Positions 23,879 through 37,076 of a DNA stretch of 64,000 nucleotides are shown one piece after another. This stretch comes from Anthopleura xanthogrammica (taxonomy: Eukaryota > Cnidaria > Anthozoa > Actiniaria > Actiniidae), in contig OZ025218.1 in the NCBI GenBank assembly GCA_964019055.1, forward strand, positions 3,804,169-3,868,168. The letters run 5' to 3'. A program made the translations under genes and the position numbers. Positions within the stretch are counted from its first letter, which is position 1. Each line of letters opens with the position of its first letter. The notes below the pieces were generated by a model. It was not told the origin of the DNA, ran no database searches, and saw nothing but the letters and a program-made list of their open reading frames with translations.

Positions 23879-24783
23879 CAGTATGTTGCCCAGTTTCGTG
23901 ACACTTCAGGTTGTGAATACTATATCTTCTCTACAGAAAAAGATGATTCTATAAAATTTTGTCACATAAAGGCAAATTTATCAGGTAACATTATGATGTA
24001 GATATTTTTTCGAATCTTTTAATTTGATAAAATAAAAGGAATATTTCGACGGCCACTTAAGTGCCCAGTTTCGTGACAGCTGGGCCAGTTTCGTGACACG
24101 TTGTAAAAATGCATTGTTTTCAAAGTAATTCACAACAAAATTTGATAAAACAAATCAAAAACATATTTTCTAACCTAACTTTATTTTGTTGTGAAATTTG
24201 AAGTACTAATCTTAAGTTGTTTTTTTGAGAATAAGCAGCTTTAATGCCTAGATTTCGAGCGCAGGGCAATTCACTGCGCAGTGAAAATCAAAGATTTTCG
24301 TCGAGACAACTCCACTCACCTGACAAAAATGGCTTCTCCTTGACAAACACGTTCTTTAAAAAGATCGCCAAAACATGCATTCTGAAGTTGAATGTTCGGC
24401 TTTCTTTCGGTTCTCTTCGTTTTCCGAAATATCAAATAGCCGTCGCTAAAAACGAGTTTAATTTGTAAGTGTCACGAAACTGGTACTGTCACGAAACTGG
24501 TACTGTCACGAAACTGGTACTGTCACGAAACTGGTACTGTCACGAAACTGGTACTGTCACGAAACTGGTACTGTCACGAAACTGGTACTGTCACGAAACT
24601 GGTACTGTCACGAAACTGGTACTGTCACGAAACTGGTACTGTCACGAAACTGGTACTGTCACGAAACTGGTACTGTCACGAAACTGGTACTGTCACGAAA
24701 CTGGTACTGTCACGAAACTGGTACTGTCACGAAACTGGTACTGTCACGAAACTGGTACTGTCACGAAACTAGGCAACATACTG
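23879..24783. mobile_element. Tc1/mariner-like MITE containing a 17-bp array (copy 2)
   Basis: Counterpart of 17142-18080 with the same TA-flanked ends and a shorter internal array. Confidence 0.75.
24469..24771 (+). repeat. 17-bp tandem array, about 17.8 units (copy 2)
   Basis: Same unit as 17732-18068, two units shorter. Confidence 0.97.
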
Positions 24784-27682
24784 TAGTAAAGGCTTATAGT
24801 CAGAGAAAATTTCCTACTACCTTTTATCAGATATGCCTTTTCTCAAATTGTCATAACTTTAATGCAATAAATATGTTGCAAATGCCTCTCAAAATCGAAC
24901 TTCCGAGAGTCTCAATTTAATTTTTTTTTTGAAACACCCCAAGGTGGCCCAGTCTTTGGTGGTCCCTAGCCCCCCCCCCCCCCCCCCCCAATCAAAAATA
25001 TGTTCCGCGGTCCCTGTTCACCAAGAACAGCATAGGAAGAACTAGTGCTGTAAAGCTAGGCTTTTAAATTAGTATGATTATAAATTATTATATATGATTT
25101 GAAGTACAAAATACTAGAAATTAATTTTACATCTCAAGCAAAAAGCCATTTTAATGTTTACATGTTTACAAATATTGAATGACCTAGGTAATGTATTTGC
25201 GACCAGGCCTGCATACGAATTCACCAAAGTTGTTAGCTTTGAGCCCGTGCATTTTTGTAATGCGGTATCGTATAAAAATATAAATAAAACGAAGGGAAAA
25301 CCCCCAGCTCGCCGTTCATTCAACCAACATTCGCATGTATTTCGATATTTTTTTTATTTTGAATATATTGAAAGAAGAAAACAAACAACGGATTAAGAGT
25401 GCAATGTTCATGTGAAACTTCTTTGCACCTTGATTTAATATAAACATGCTTTTTGGAAGGGAATTTAGTCGAGCTCCTTTCACCATGGAAGGAGGTTCGC
25501 AGAGTCGTGCTTTTAACTGCGAATTTTGTTTCGACTCGTTTCGAAAGATTTAGAATGGCTTCTCTTGAGATATTTTGGACTTGAACGACGATTCAATGAA
25601 CTTTTGAAGTCGCGAAGTTGACCGTCGTCCCTAATGGCTTCTAAACCTATGTAAAACCCGCACTGACCAATTATCATTTCGAGGGAGGGGAGCCTCGACG
25701 TATTAAAAAAAGTTTATTTGATGCTTTACATTTTCAAGAATGATTTTATCTTATTGACGATAATTGTTATATCATGTTGTAAATATTGTTGTATATTGAT
25801 TTTTAAAAGTTTATTGAGTTTTAGTTTCGATTTTTCTGACCGAAAAAAATCCTTCGTACCCTACTCTACTGAGGCAGGTTTTGGTGCGCAATTTTTTCCT
25901 GTCATGGGCTATGCTAACAACTTGAGCTTGTTTGCTTCGCGCTGATTGGCTAGTTACATTTTCTCGTATCATCAAGACAGTACTGACAGCTAAACAGCGA
26001 ATCAAGAAGCGACTTTTCTTTGAAAACGTACTGTGTGAAAACTAAGCGAAAGTTGAGAGTTTACAGTTCGCTAAGATATGTTTTTTTCCTCTTAGCATTT
26101 GCTAATAACTGCAAAAACACAATTTCAAAAATACTTTGTTTTAAAACAAGTTCGCTGGACAACGTCAAAAGGGATAAAAGCTACAAATATTTCTTTCAAG
26201 TTAAAAGTCTTCAAGTACAACTTGCCGTTAACGAGTCGCCAGTGATCAGACCATGTGCTTTGGATATTATTCCCTCCTGTAGCTTGAAGAATTTCGCTGA
26301 CATTTTCTTTGAATGGTCAATAGTTTGAAGATTTTATTATTTCAAGACCGGATTGACAACTTAGGATCAATTAACTCGTGATAAATAGCTGAATTCGTCT
26401 CTCTACAACTACTGTTTGCCGTTAGGATAACTATTTCTAACTAAAAAAAACAAGCATTCTACTCGCTGTGTTTTTTTGCTGAACGGAAAGAAATTTGCTA
26501 GCTTTTTTCTCTATATTGTAGATGTGGTTTCTATTTTTCGAGAAAACCACAGAAGACAACAGGTAATAAAACGAAAAAATTCAAAGCTCCATCTCAAATT
26601 GTTTGTCGAAAACTAGAAAAACAAACCACTTTCTACTACAAAACTCGTTTTCCCACTTTTTTATGGTCCGCGCGCTACGCGCTTGGGCCATAAGGCAGTG
26701 GAAAAAACTCGGTCCATAACTTACGGTACGGACCGAGCAAACGAGGTTAATAAGAGCTATATAAGTAATGGATACTGGGTAGTATTGCGCATTTTTTCTA
26801 TTTTGTGACGGAGGAAAAAAACGAAAGTAGTTTTAGACTGGATTGCCACAGGCAACCCAGTAATAAATTGTCGCCAAGAAAAGAAAAAAAAAAGAAAAAA
26901 AAAGAAAAAAAACGTTCGTCCGATCTCAAGCGTGAGAAGGCCCATAATGAAAGCGAGATTTTAGGTCTGTTTGATCTCATCCGGCAAAGGCGCAACATGT
27001 TTTCATGAATTTCTGTATTGAAATATTTTAATTTTGTTTTTTGAAGTATTTTTGAACATATTTGATGCAGTTTTAGGCTTATACGTGTATTTTCTAATTT
27101 TTGAGAGATCCGTCAAATTCGCTATAATTTCAGTCCCTGCATGAAAACTTCTTTTCGGTAAACTAATTCAAAAAAAATTATATGTGGTATAATTATAATT
27201 CAGAATCTTTTAAAACTTCGAATTCTAAGCAAGTTAATATGGATCTTAAAAGATCTGTAACATTTAGTTTGGGGAAATTCTTTACAGCGCTCCGAAGGAG
27301 CGAGTGAATAACGCCAGTTTTTGGTGGTTTTTGAATTAGAACAAAAATTAGTCTATAATTTTGTTCCAATTTACAAATTTGAGTTTCATACGACTGTAAG
27401 AGTGATCCTTTAAGTTAACTGCAAAATACCAAAGCTTAAAAATTTAAAATTGATTTTTGTTTACTTTCTGTAAGAATTACTTAATTTGTGCCTTTTAACG
27501 AGTAGACTTCCAAATAAGTTTTGGATGCGAAAAAAACCCACAATTTGACTCATATTGAAAAGCAATGTAGCAGAAAGACATTTGTTACTTACTTACATGT
27601 TTTCGTGATAATTCTGCACATTTCCACATCCACTTATTTTCATAATTTGTTGCCCTTGTTATCAGATCTTAGGAATCAGTGC

Positions 27683-28098
27683 CAATGGACTACTTCGACG
27701 ATGCGGCGGCCATTTTGGTAGGGGGCAAATATACAAACCTTTGTTATACCTATGGCGTCGACTTGAATTAACGTTTCACCCCTTGACAAGAAATAAATTA
27801 AGAAGATGGGCATGAAAGAAATTCAAATAAACAAAACTCTCTATTTTATCCGACATTTTTGTTTTGTTTTGCCCCCTGGATGCCCCATAATGCATTGCGA
27901 TTCAAGATGTGAAAATAATGACTGATACTACGTAGAAAAATGAAATGCCTTTCACTTAACCAGCATAATAGGGCCAGAGAAACGCAGAATTTGTTTTTTT
28001 CTTCATCAGATCCTACGTATACCCCCGGCATCTCGTAAAAAGTTATTTTCATTAATTCAGATTCAAGATGGCCGCCGCATCGTCGAAGTAGTCCATTG
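27683..28098. repeat. Separated inverted repeat of about 34 bp (27683-27717 and 28064-28098)
   Basis: CAATGGACTACTTCGACGAT...GCGGCGGCCAT on the left reappears inverted on the right. The left arm is inside duplication copy 2 and the right arm outside it. Copy 1 (20981-21016) has only the left arm. Confidence 0.9.
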
Positions 28099-28253
28099 AT
28101 TGCGTGACCTATCGTCCTGTGGGGGGAGGATGGAAAGTGCGTATAGAGAGCTTCAAAGAGCTGAAGTAAATTCTGAATAATGCAATTTTAATAACTGGCA
28201 TTGATTACCGTGAAGTATTTCAAGAACTTAACTGCTTAACTTTAGATGAAAAA

Positions 28254-31200
28254 CCGAATCTCCTTTCACTGTCCAATCTCTTTTCACTGTCCAATCTCCT
28301 TTCACTGTCCAATCTCTTTTCACTGTCCAATCTCTTTTCACTGTCCAATCTCCTTTCACTGTCCAATCTCCTTTCACTGTCCAATCTCTTTTCACTGTCC
28401 AATCTCCTTTCACTGTCCAATCTCCTTTCACTGTCCAATCTCTTTTCACTGTCCAATCTCCTTTCACTGTCCAATCTCCTTTCACTGTCCAATCTCTTTT
28501 CACTGTCCAATCTCCTTTCACTGTCCAATCTCTTTTCACTGTCCAATCTCCTTTCACTGTCCAATCTCTTTTCACTGTCCAATCTCTTTTCACTGTCCAA
28601 TCTCTTTTCACTGTCCAATCTCCTTTCACTGTCCAATCTCTTTTCACTGTCCAATCTCTTTTCACTGTCCAATCTCTTTTCACTGTCCAATCTCCTTTCA
28701 CTGTCCAATCTCTTTTCACTGTCCAATCTCCTTTCACTGTCCAATCTCTTTTCACTGTCCAATCTCTTTTCACTGTCCAATCTCTTTTCACTGTCCAATC
28801 TCCTTTCACTGTCCAATCTCTTTTCACTGTCCAATCTCTTTTCACTGTCCAATCTCTTTTCACTGTCCAATCTCCTTTCACTGTCCAATCTCTTTTCACT
28901 GTCCAATCTCTTTTCACTGTCCAATCTCCTTTCACTGTCCAATCTCCTTTCACTGTCCAATCTCTTTTCACTGTCCAATCTCCTTTCACTGTCCAATCTC
29001 CTTTCACTGTCCAATCTCTTTTCACTGTCCAATCTCCTTTCACTGTCCAATCTCCTTTCACTGTCCAATCTCTTTTCACTGTCCAATCTCCTTTCACTGT
29101 CCAATCTCTTTTCACTGTCCAATCTCCTTTCACTGTCCAATCTCTTTTCACTGTCCAATCTCTTTTCACTGTCCAATCTCTTTTCACTGTCCAATCTCCT
29201 TTCACTGTCCAATCTCTTTTCACTGTCCAATCTCTTTTCACTGTCCAATCTCTTTTCACTGTCCAATCTCCTTTCACTGTCCAATCTCTTTTCACTGTCC
29301 AATCTCCTTTCACTGTCCAATCTCTTTTCACTGTCCAATCTCTTTTCACTGTCCAATCTCTTTTCACTGTCCAATCTCCTTTCACTGTCCAATCTCTTTT
29401 CACTGTCCAATCTCTTTTCACTGTCCAATCTCTTTTCACTGTCCAATCTCCTTTCACTGTCCAATCTCCTTTCACTGTCCAATCTCTTTTCACTGTCCAA
29501 TCTCTTTTCACTGTCCAATCTCTTTTCACTGTCCAATCTCCTTTCACTGTCCAATCTCTTTTCACTGTCCAATCTCCTTTCACTGTCCAATCTCTTTTCA
29601 CTGTCCAATCTCCTTTCACTGTCCAATCTCCTTTCACTGTCCAATCTCTTTTCACTGTCCAATCTCCTTTCACTGTCCAATCTCCTTTCACTGTCCAATC
29701 TCCTTTCACTGTCCAATCTCTTTTCACTGTCCAATCTCTTTTCACTGTCCAATCTCTTTTCACTGTCCAATGTCCTTTCACTGTCCAATCTCTTTTCACT
29801 GTCCAATCTCTTTTCACTGTCCAATCTCTTTTCACTGTCCAATCTCTTTTCACTGTCCAATCTCCTTTCACTGTCCAATCTCCTTTCACTGTCCAATCTC
29901 TTTTCACTGTCCAATCTCTTTTCACTGTCCAATCTCTTTTCACTGTCCAATCTCTTTTCACTGTCCAATCTCTTTTCACTGTCCAATCTCTTTTCACTGT
30001 CCAATCTCTTTTCACTGTCCAATCTCTTTTCACTGTCCAATCTCTTTTCACTGTCCAATCTCTTTTCACTGTCCAATCTCTTTTCAATGTCCAATCTCCT
30101 TTCACTGTCCAATCTCTTTTCACTGTCCAATCTCTTTTCACTGTCCAATCTCCTTTCACTGTCCAATCTCTTTTCACTGTCCAATCTCCTTTCACTGTCC
30201 AATCTCTTTTCACTGTCCAATCTCTTTTCACTGTCCAATCTCCTTTCACTGTCCAATCTCTTTTCACTGTCCAATCTCTTTTCACTGTCCAATCTCTTTT
30301 CACTGTCCAATCTCTTTTCACTGTCCAATCTCTTTTCACTGTCCAATCTCTTTTCACTGTCCAATCTCCTTTCACTGTCCAATCTCTTTTCACTGTCCAA
30401 TCTCTTTTCACTGTCCAATCTCTTTTCACTGTCCAATCTCTTTTCACTGTCCAATCTCTTTTCACTGTCCAATCTCTTTTCACTGTCCAATCTCCTTTCA
30501 CTGTCCAATGTCCTTTCACTGTCCAATGTCCTTTCACTGTCCAATCTCCTTTCACTGTCCAATCTCTTTTCACTGTCCAATCTCCTTTCACTGTCCAATC
30601 TCCTTTCACTGTCCAATGTCCTTTCACTGTCCAATGTCCTTTCACTGTCCAATGTCCTTTCACTGTCCAATGTCCTTTCACTGTCCAATCTCTTTTCACT
30701 GTCCAATCTCTTTTCACTGTCCAATCTCTTTTCACTGTCCAATGTCCTTTCACTGTCCAATCTCCTTTCACTGTCCAATCTCTTTTCACTGTCCAATCTC
30801 TTTTCACTGTCCAATCTCTTTTCACTGTCCAATCTCTTTTCACTGTCCAATCTCTTTTCACTGTCCAATCTCTTTTCACTGTCCAATGTCCTTTCACTGT
30901 CCAATCTCCTTTCACTGTCCAATCTCCTTTCACTGTCCAATCTCTTTTCACTGTCCAATCTCTTTTCACTGTCCAATCTCTTTTCACTGTCCAATCTCTT
31001 TTCACTGTCCAATCTCTTTTCACTGTCCAATCTCCTTTCACTGTCCAATCTCCTTTCACTGTCCAATCTCTTTTCACTGTCCAATCTCCTTTCACTGTCC
31101 AATCTCTTTTCACTGTCCAATCTCTTTTCACTGTCCAATCTCTTTTCACTGTCCAATGTCCTTTCACTGTCCAATCTCTTTTCACTGTCCAATCTCTTTT

Positions 31201-31925
31201 CACTGTCCAATCTCTTTTCACTGTCCAATCTCTTTTCACTGTCCAATCTCTTTTCACTGTCCAATCTCTTTTCACTGTCCAATCTCTTTTCACTGTCCAA
31301 TCTCCTTTCACTGTCCAATCTCCTTTCACTGTCCAATCTCCTTTCACTGTCCAATCTCTTTTCACTGTCCAATCTCTTTTCACTGTCCAATCTCTTTTCA
31401 CTGTCCAATCTCTTTTCACTGTCCAATCTCTTTTCACTGTCCAATGTCCTTTCACTGTCCAATCTCCTTTCACTGTCCAATCTCTTTTCACTGTCCAATC
31501 TCCTTTCACTGTCCAATGTCCTTTCACTGTCCAATCTCTTTTCACTGTCCAATCTCCTTTCACTGTCCAATCTCTTTTCACTGTCCAATCTCTTTTCACT
31601 GTCCAATCTCCTTTCACTGTCCAATCTCTTTTCACTGTCCAATCTCTTTTCACTGTCCAATCTCTTTTCACTGTCCAATCTCTTTTCACTGTCCAATCTC
31701 TTTTCACTGTCCAATCTCTTTTCACTGTCCAATCTCCTTTCACTGTCCAATCTCTTTTCACTGTCCAATCTCTTTTCACTGTCCAATCTCTTTTCACTGT
31801 CCAATCTCTTTTCACTGTCCAATCTCTTTTCACTGTCCAATCTCTTTTCACTGTCCAATCTCTTTTCACTGTCCAATCTCCTTTCACTGTCCAATCTCTT
31901 TTCACTGTCCAATCTCTTTTCACTG
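28254..31925. repeat. Giant 18-bp minisatellite, about 204 units
   Basis: The unit TCTCCTTTCACTGTCCAA repeats without interruption for about 3.67 kb. Three unit types dominate: TCTCC, TCTCT and TGTCC starts. One TTTCAATG variant lies at about 30085. Eighteen is a multiple of three and the unit has no stop in five of six frames, so reading frames of over 1200 codons exist on both strands; I regard all as non-coding. In the left part a block of 32 units (576 bp) occurs twice in a row (about 28295-29447). Confidence 0.98.
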
Positions 31926-32000
31926 CATCAAATCGTTCTACATTATTGACTTTGCATCGTAGTCGTACAAAGCTTGCAGCTTATTCTCTGCAAAATTGCC

Positions 32001-32252
32001 TTGGGGGGGGGGGGGGGGACTCCGATATATGTGAAATGGGCGGGGATGCCCGTCGTGCGTTTTAGGGGTAAATTTTCGTTATTTGTTTCCTTTTAGGGTG
32101 TCCAAACGAAAAGCTCATTCAATTGGGTAAAATTAGTGTCATTTGAGGGTGACTGTGAGAACACGAAATTTTGGTACCTTTTAGGGGTCATTTTCAAAAT
32201 TTCCTACCAGGATCCCCGCACTTCTATTTGTGGGAGACCCCCCCTCCCCCCT
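32001..32252. mobile_element. Short G-run-bounded repeat element
   Basis: Begins TTGG followed by about 16 G, ends in C-runs and CTGG, with GGGGATGCCC and TTTTAGGGGT words inside. Probably a non-autonomous element; boundaries are tentative. Confidence 0.35.
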
Positions 32253-32479
32253 GGCAGAATTGTTCATTTTAAACTTTATAACCCCTAACAATGAAACGAC
32301 TTATAGCATCCCGTTAAACACTTCGTGAGCGTCTTGTTATCGACTAATTCGTTGTTAGAATAGGATTTTGGTCAAAAAGGTATTTCATTTTGGACCCATA
32401 TAACTAATTGAAGCTATATTTTAAATAAATTGCGCATTTTGTTTTTACAGCAAGCTCAAGAATGCATTAGCAACCTATC

Positions 32480-32570
32480 ATGGGCTTGAAAGAGGGTATA
32501 TATAGGCTGCTTACATCAGTGATTCTGTTAATGCTTTTCATAAGCCAAGTCAACGCATTGGTTGATCCAG
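32480..32570 (+). CDS. Mosaic lectin gene exon 1: signal peptide
   Basis: Encodes [18 protein letters not shown].. with a hydrophobic core and a plausible cleavage after QVNA. It ends phase 1 at CCAG|GTAAAG. A good acceptor (GTTTTTACAG) at 32450 lies 29 bases before the ATG, suggesting an upstream non-coding exon; none is identifiable across the minisatellite to the left. Confidence 0.8.
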
Positions 32571-35500
32571 GTAAAGAGCGCCTATTTGTATGTTGCGTTG
32601 GTTTTTATTATTTGAATTTTCCAAATCCAAAGGAAGGAAGTAATACAATTACACACAGGTCAGTGGGACTGGATTTCTAACTATATTCAAAACGAGGTCG
32701 TTACCAATTTCTCACTGAACTTGGGATTGTCGTCCTTACTCACAGAAAATCGTAAAAAAGGAGGTGGCTAGGGAGTAGGGTCTGGGTACAAGAATGAGAA
32801 ACGAGAAAGATATTTAAAATGAAAACGGCTCACGAGAATTTAACAGACCTGTGTGGGCCTCTTGTGTGTGGTATACAAGTGTCTTTAAGAGCTAAGGAGG
32901 CTATCGATATATTTTCAAACATTAATGATGGGTTCATTTTTGCTATTATATTTGGGGGTTTGGTCGATTGATCCGCGGTCGGTCTATAAGATGGTCTGTT
33001 GGTCGTTCGCTTGTTTGGTTAATTTGTTGATTTATATTATAGTCTTTTATCACACTGCGGCCAATTTTTGTCCCATGAGAACAAAAACCTTTGTTTTGAA
33101 CGTTCTGAAACGCGTTAAAGCGAGGGCAAGGGGACTCAAGGGATTCAAAACCTATTGTTTCAACCATGCAATATGGCCGCCAAGTGATAAAAGCGAATTT
33201 GTACATTCTTTATTGTTCAAGGCAACTGCGATTTTGAATCCGACTTCTGCAACTGGCACAATGATAACCTAGATGATTTCGACTGGTTAAGAGGAGGAAA
33301 TGACCAGTTCATCCATACATTTGGTTCGACATGCGAACAGGGAAGAGGTAACTGGAGCAACCATTTAAACACTTGCTATCTTTTACTTTGGTGTTTACTA
33401 GACAGTGTATGCTTTTTTTGATATTTTAAGATAATAACTGCAATGGAAACTACATTTACAACGATAAGCATTCGTCATTCCAGAAAGGAAGGCTTATCAG
33501 TCCAGTAATGAACCAATCAAAATGCATGACGTTCTCTTACTTTATGAACGCAACCAACATGACCAGTCTCCAAGTCTACATCAAAGTGAATGGCACTGAA
33601 ACCCTGGCTTGGGTACGATCAGGTTGGAGAATGGGTTACTGGGCTGAAGGTGATGTATTCTTCAACGAGACCAAACCATACCAGGTACTAAAAAAAGTAA
33701 CAATACAGTCATATTTATTCTTAGCTGTTCCTTGAGATGTCTTACGGCTCTCAGGCCAAAGTCGGCATAAAGTTAATGTTTCAAAATATATAGTTTTTAA
33801 TTCATAATTACGATTCATAACTATCCAATCAGCGCTCTCCCTAGGAAAAAGGATCAACCATTTTTTAGGCGCCTTCCAATCACAACAAACAACGGAAAAT
33901 CTTTAGAAGTTTTATTTTTAGCTTTCTTGTGTGAACTCAGTTATGAACTACTAAATCACATAAATTATGCCCTTTGTTTTGATTGGATGGCGCCTAAAAA
34001 ATGCTTGATCTTATTTTCTATGGAGAGTGCTGATTGGATACTTATGAAAAAATGCCAAAAATGTTTGAAGTGTTCATTGTTCGAGTACCCGCACTATTAA
34101 GAGGTTTCAACTGAAAAGAAGCTTAAATGACATCGATACGGCTGAGCAATTGCGGAGAAAAACTGGACAGAACCGACGAACATTCATCTACCCATCCGGG
34201 TAACGATCACCAGACCACAATGGTAAAACGGGACACTATAGACCTTATGCAAAACCCATAAATGAGGATTACTATACTCAGTAGCGTAGCGGGGGGGGGG
34301 GGGGGGGGGGGGAAGGGAGGCACGGGGGGTCCCCCAAATTGTTTTGAAATTAATGTTTGAATATATAAAAACGTTGGGTTTCTGTTTTTTTGGTTTGCTT
34401 TTTTATACTGGGTGCCCCCCCCCCCCCCCCACTTTCAAGGTCCTCGCTACGCCCCTGACTATACTAATATTGTTTTCCACTCAAGTCATAACAGCCAACA
34501 TTCGAAAACACATGTTAAGATTAGTATTCAAGCAAAAATGTGAGTGCTCTAGCATAAATACTAGGGAAGTTACAGCCATTTAAAATTAGAAGGATTTGTA
34601 TGTAAAACCCAGCCATGGCCCGACCAGCATCGTTTTCATGTTTTTGGCACATTTTAAATGCTTATAACTCTGCAAACAATTATCATTATTGATGGTATTT
34701 CACGTGAAGACAAGATATTTTCTCAATTCAAAATATTTTAAAAATATCTTATTAAGCTTTTCCTTTATGCAAATTAGGAACGACCGATATTGCATAAGGT
34801 CTATAGTAGCTTCAGTATTACTTCCTTCTAATGCATAAACTTTGATTCTCTTGATGTTTGTCAGGTCGTCGTTGTATCAACATCCCATGGAGTCTTACAA
34901 GGGCAGACTGCAATAGACGGTATAAAGTTCTTCCCTGGACCCTGCTTGAAAGGTTTGTGTTCAGAGCGTTCTTCATGTTTCTGTTGTGCAAACAAACTGC
35001 ATAGCAAAGGAGCCAGCTTTTCGAATGTTGGCTTTTGATTGGTTATACATAATTTCTTTCTGCACCTCGTATAATCTTCCTTTAATTACTATTTGATAAT
35101 ACAGTTCCTTACTGTGATGGCTTGCACATACTATAATAGCAGATATCAGAGTTACTCTCTATTGCCTTCAAACAACAGTTACTACTTCAAGTCAAGGCAT
35201 TTGGATAAATAAAAGATTGAATGTATAGAAACGGACCCAAATGCCACGACTTGAAGCAATTGTTTGAAGGAAACAAATTTTCATTTGCAGATGGAGTGTA
35301 ACTCTGATATCTCCTATTAGACGTAATTTTCTTATCAAAATTTCCCAACCTATTCCTTGCATACATGCTCCAACCCTCTCAGAAATAATATTTCAAGGAA
35401 TAGACCCTTTTCAAATATGGCGTCTATGACGTCAAACGAGGAGTCCGAGAATGTTCCGGATGTTATGAGTGATAATGATTGTGCTTTGAAATCCGGGGCA

Positions 35501-36664
35501 TTCCAGTACCAGTACAGCTAATTGAAATCATTGGGTTTTGACATCCGGGACATTCTCATTCTCCTCGTTTGACGTCATAGACACCGTATTCGAAAAGGGT
35601 CAATCATAAACGGCCCACTTGGTATCCTCTATGCCTCTATTTTGAGTAATCTTGGACAAAACAAATATTGTTCTTGGTCTTTTTCAGATGACGGTATATT
35701 TTATGCCTCTCAAAACAAGTTCTTCAAGGTTGGAGCCTCACCTCCAACAGATGACTGGAAACTGCACTTTTCCTTCATCGCGAGAAAGACAACAGGGAAC
35801 CTGTCCGAACCGATGAACTTCGTGTATCCCGCAACAGGAAAAAATCCTATCATCTCCGAAAATTATTCTCAGTCTCCATTCCCAGTGGACTTCTTTTATA
35901 GTATGAATGCCGTTCAAGCATCAGACACAATTTTTGTCATAACAAATACAAGATCAAAGACACAGGAGCTAAAGACATCCTCCTATGACAACATCCTTGA
36001 TGGTCAACTTGATGGCATTCAAACATTCCAAGCTGTTCTAAGCAAAGGTAAAGAGCATATTTTTTAATTTTATGTGGCTAAATAAAGTTTAATTGAAAAT
36101 TATGAAAATATTATTTCATTTAATGTTAGGCATTGAGGCTACGTATACTGAATATGGGTTTTTGTAAGGCTCTTTACGTTATGTTTTAAGAGTCATAGTC
36201 CCAAAGGATCAAGCAAATTTAGAAACATCCGGCCAGTCAACCTCACGGATTTTGCTCAAATTTGGTATATAAACTTGATTTGGGTCCTAAATACGAAATC
36301 GATAATATTTTGTCAAAGAAAAATTACGAAAAAATTGGGGGGAGGGGGGGTCAGTTTTAGGGGCCGTAGATGACTAGTTACAAGGCTATTCGAGCACTGT
36401 TTTGGTAGCGCTCCAAAAACTAAAAGAATTTATATTTTGTAAAAGATTTTGGTATCAAAATGAACCTCTATTCATATCCTTGCGTTGCACATAGTAAAAT
36501 CTGACAGTTATTCAAACAGCTTAGCAAACGACCTCCAAATGTATAGGTATTATCGGCCTTTGTAAACAGCTATCGAAAATGAGGTGATTCTAGAAGCCGA
36601 TATCTCCACGGGTATGTCGTTTTAGAAATTGCCTTTGCTACTGAACAAAGTTCGATTATAGAGT

Positions 36665-36708
<44 letters not shown>

Positions 36709-36977
36709 TAATAATGGGAAGTTCTTATATAGCGCATTATACATAGTCTCAATGCGCTTTACAATTTCTGACCAGTGGAGGACTTTACGGGCTGCATATT
36801 AAGGCGCTATTTAGCAGCCGTGCAGCTTACAATCATGAGTGAATTGTTAGTAATTAGTGTTATGCCTCCAAATGGGATAGGCTGTTGAACCGGGAGACAA
36901 TCCCCTACTCTTACACGAATAATTCAACAGGTTCCTTCATGTCCCCCATTTACAGGTTAAGGAAGGGTTGGGAGACA

Positions 36978-37030
<53 letters not shown>

Positions 37031-37037
37031 TAGCACC

Positions 37038-37076
<39 letters not shown>

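Larger units (their letters stand above)
23434..25016. mobile_element. Outer DNA element with CAGGGACCGCGGA termini (copy 2)
   Basis: Counterpart of 16698-18314; the G-run is one base longer, the C-run one shorter and the inner array two units shorter. Confidence 0.6.
21144..27848. repeat. Tandem segmental duplication, copy 2 (about 6.7 kb)
   Basis: Second copy of 14408-21143 in the same orientation. The junction reads ATTTTAAGAATC, fusing the unit end (ATTTTA) to the unit start (TTAAGAATC) through a TTA overlap. The offset is 6736, then 6737, then 6702 after the length-variable tracts. Confidence 0.95.

Noticed and set aside
17732..24771. CRISPR-like regular repeats
   Set aside because: There are no spacers between units; these are plain tandem arrays in a eukaryotic genome.
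28220..31962. Open frames of more than 1200 codons on both strands (repeats of LDSEKR, SFHCPI, WTVKRD)
   Set aside because: They arise because the 18-bp satellite unit is a multiple of three and free of stops in five frames. No unique flanking domain, no splice context and equal openness on both strands.
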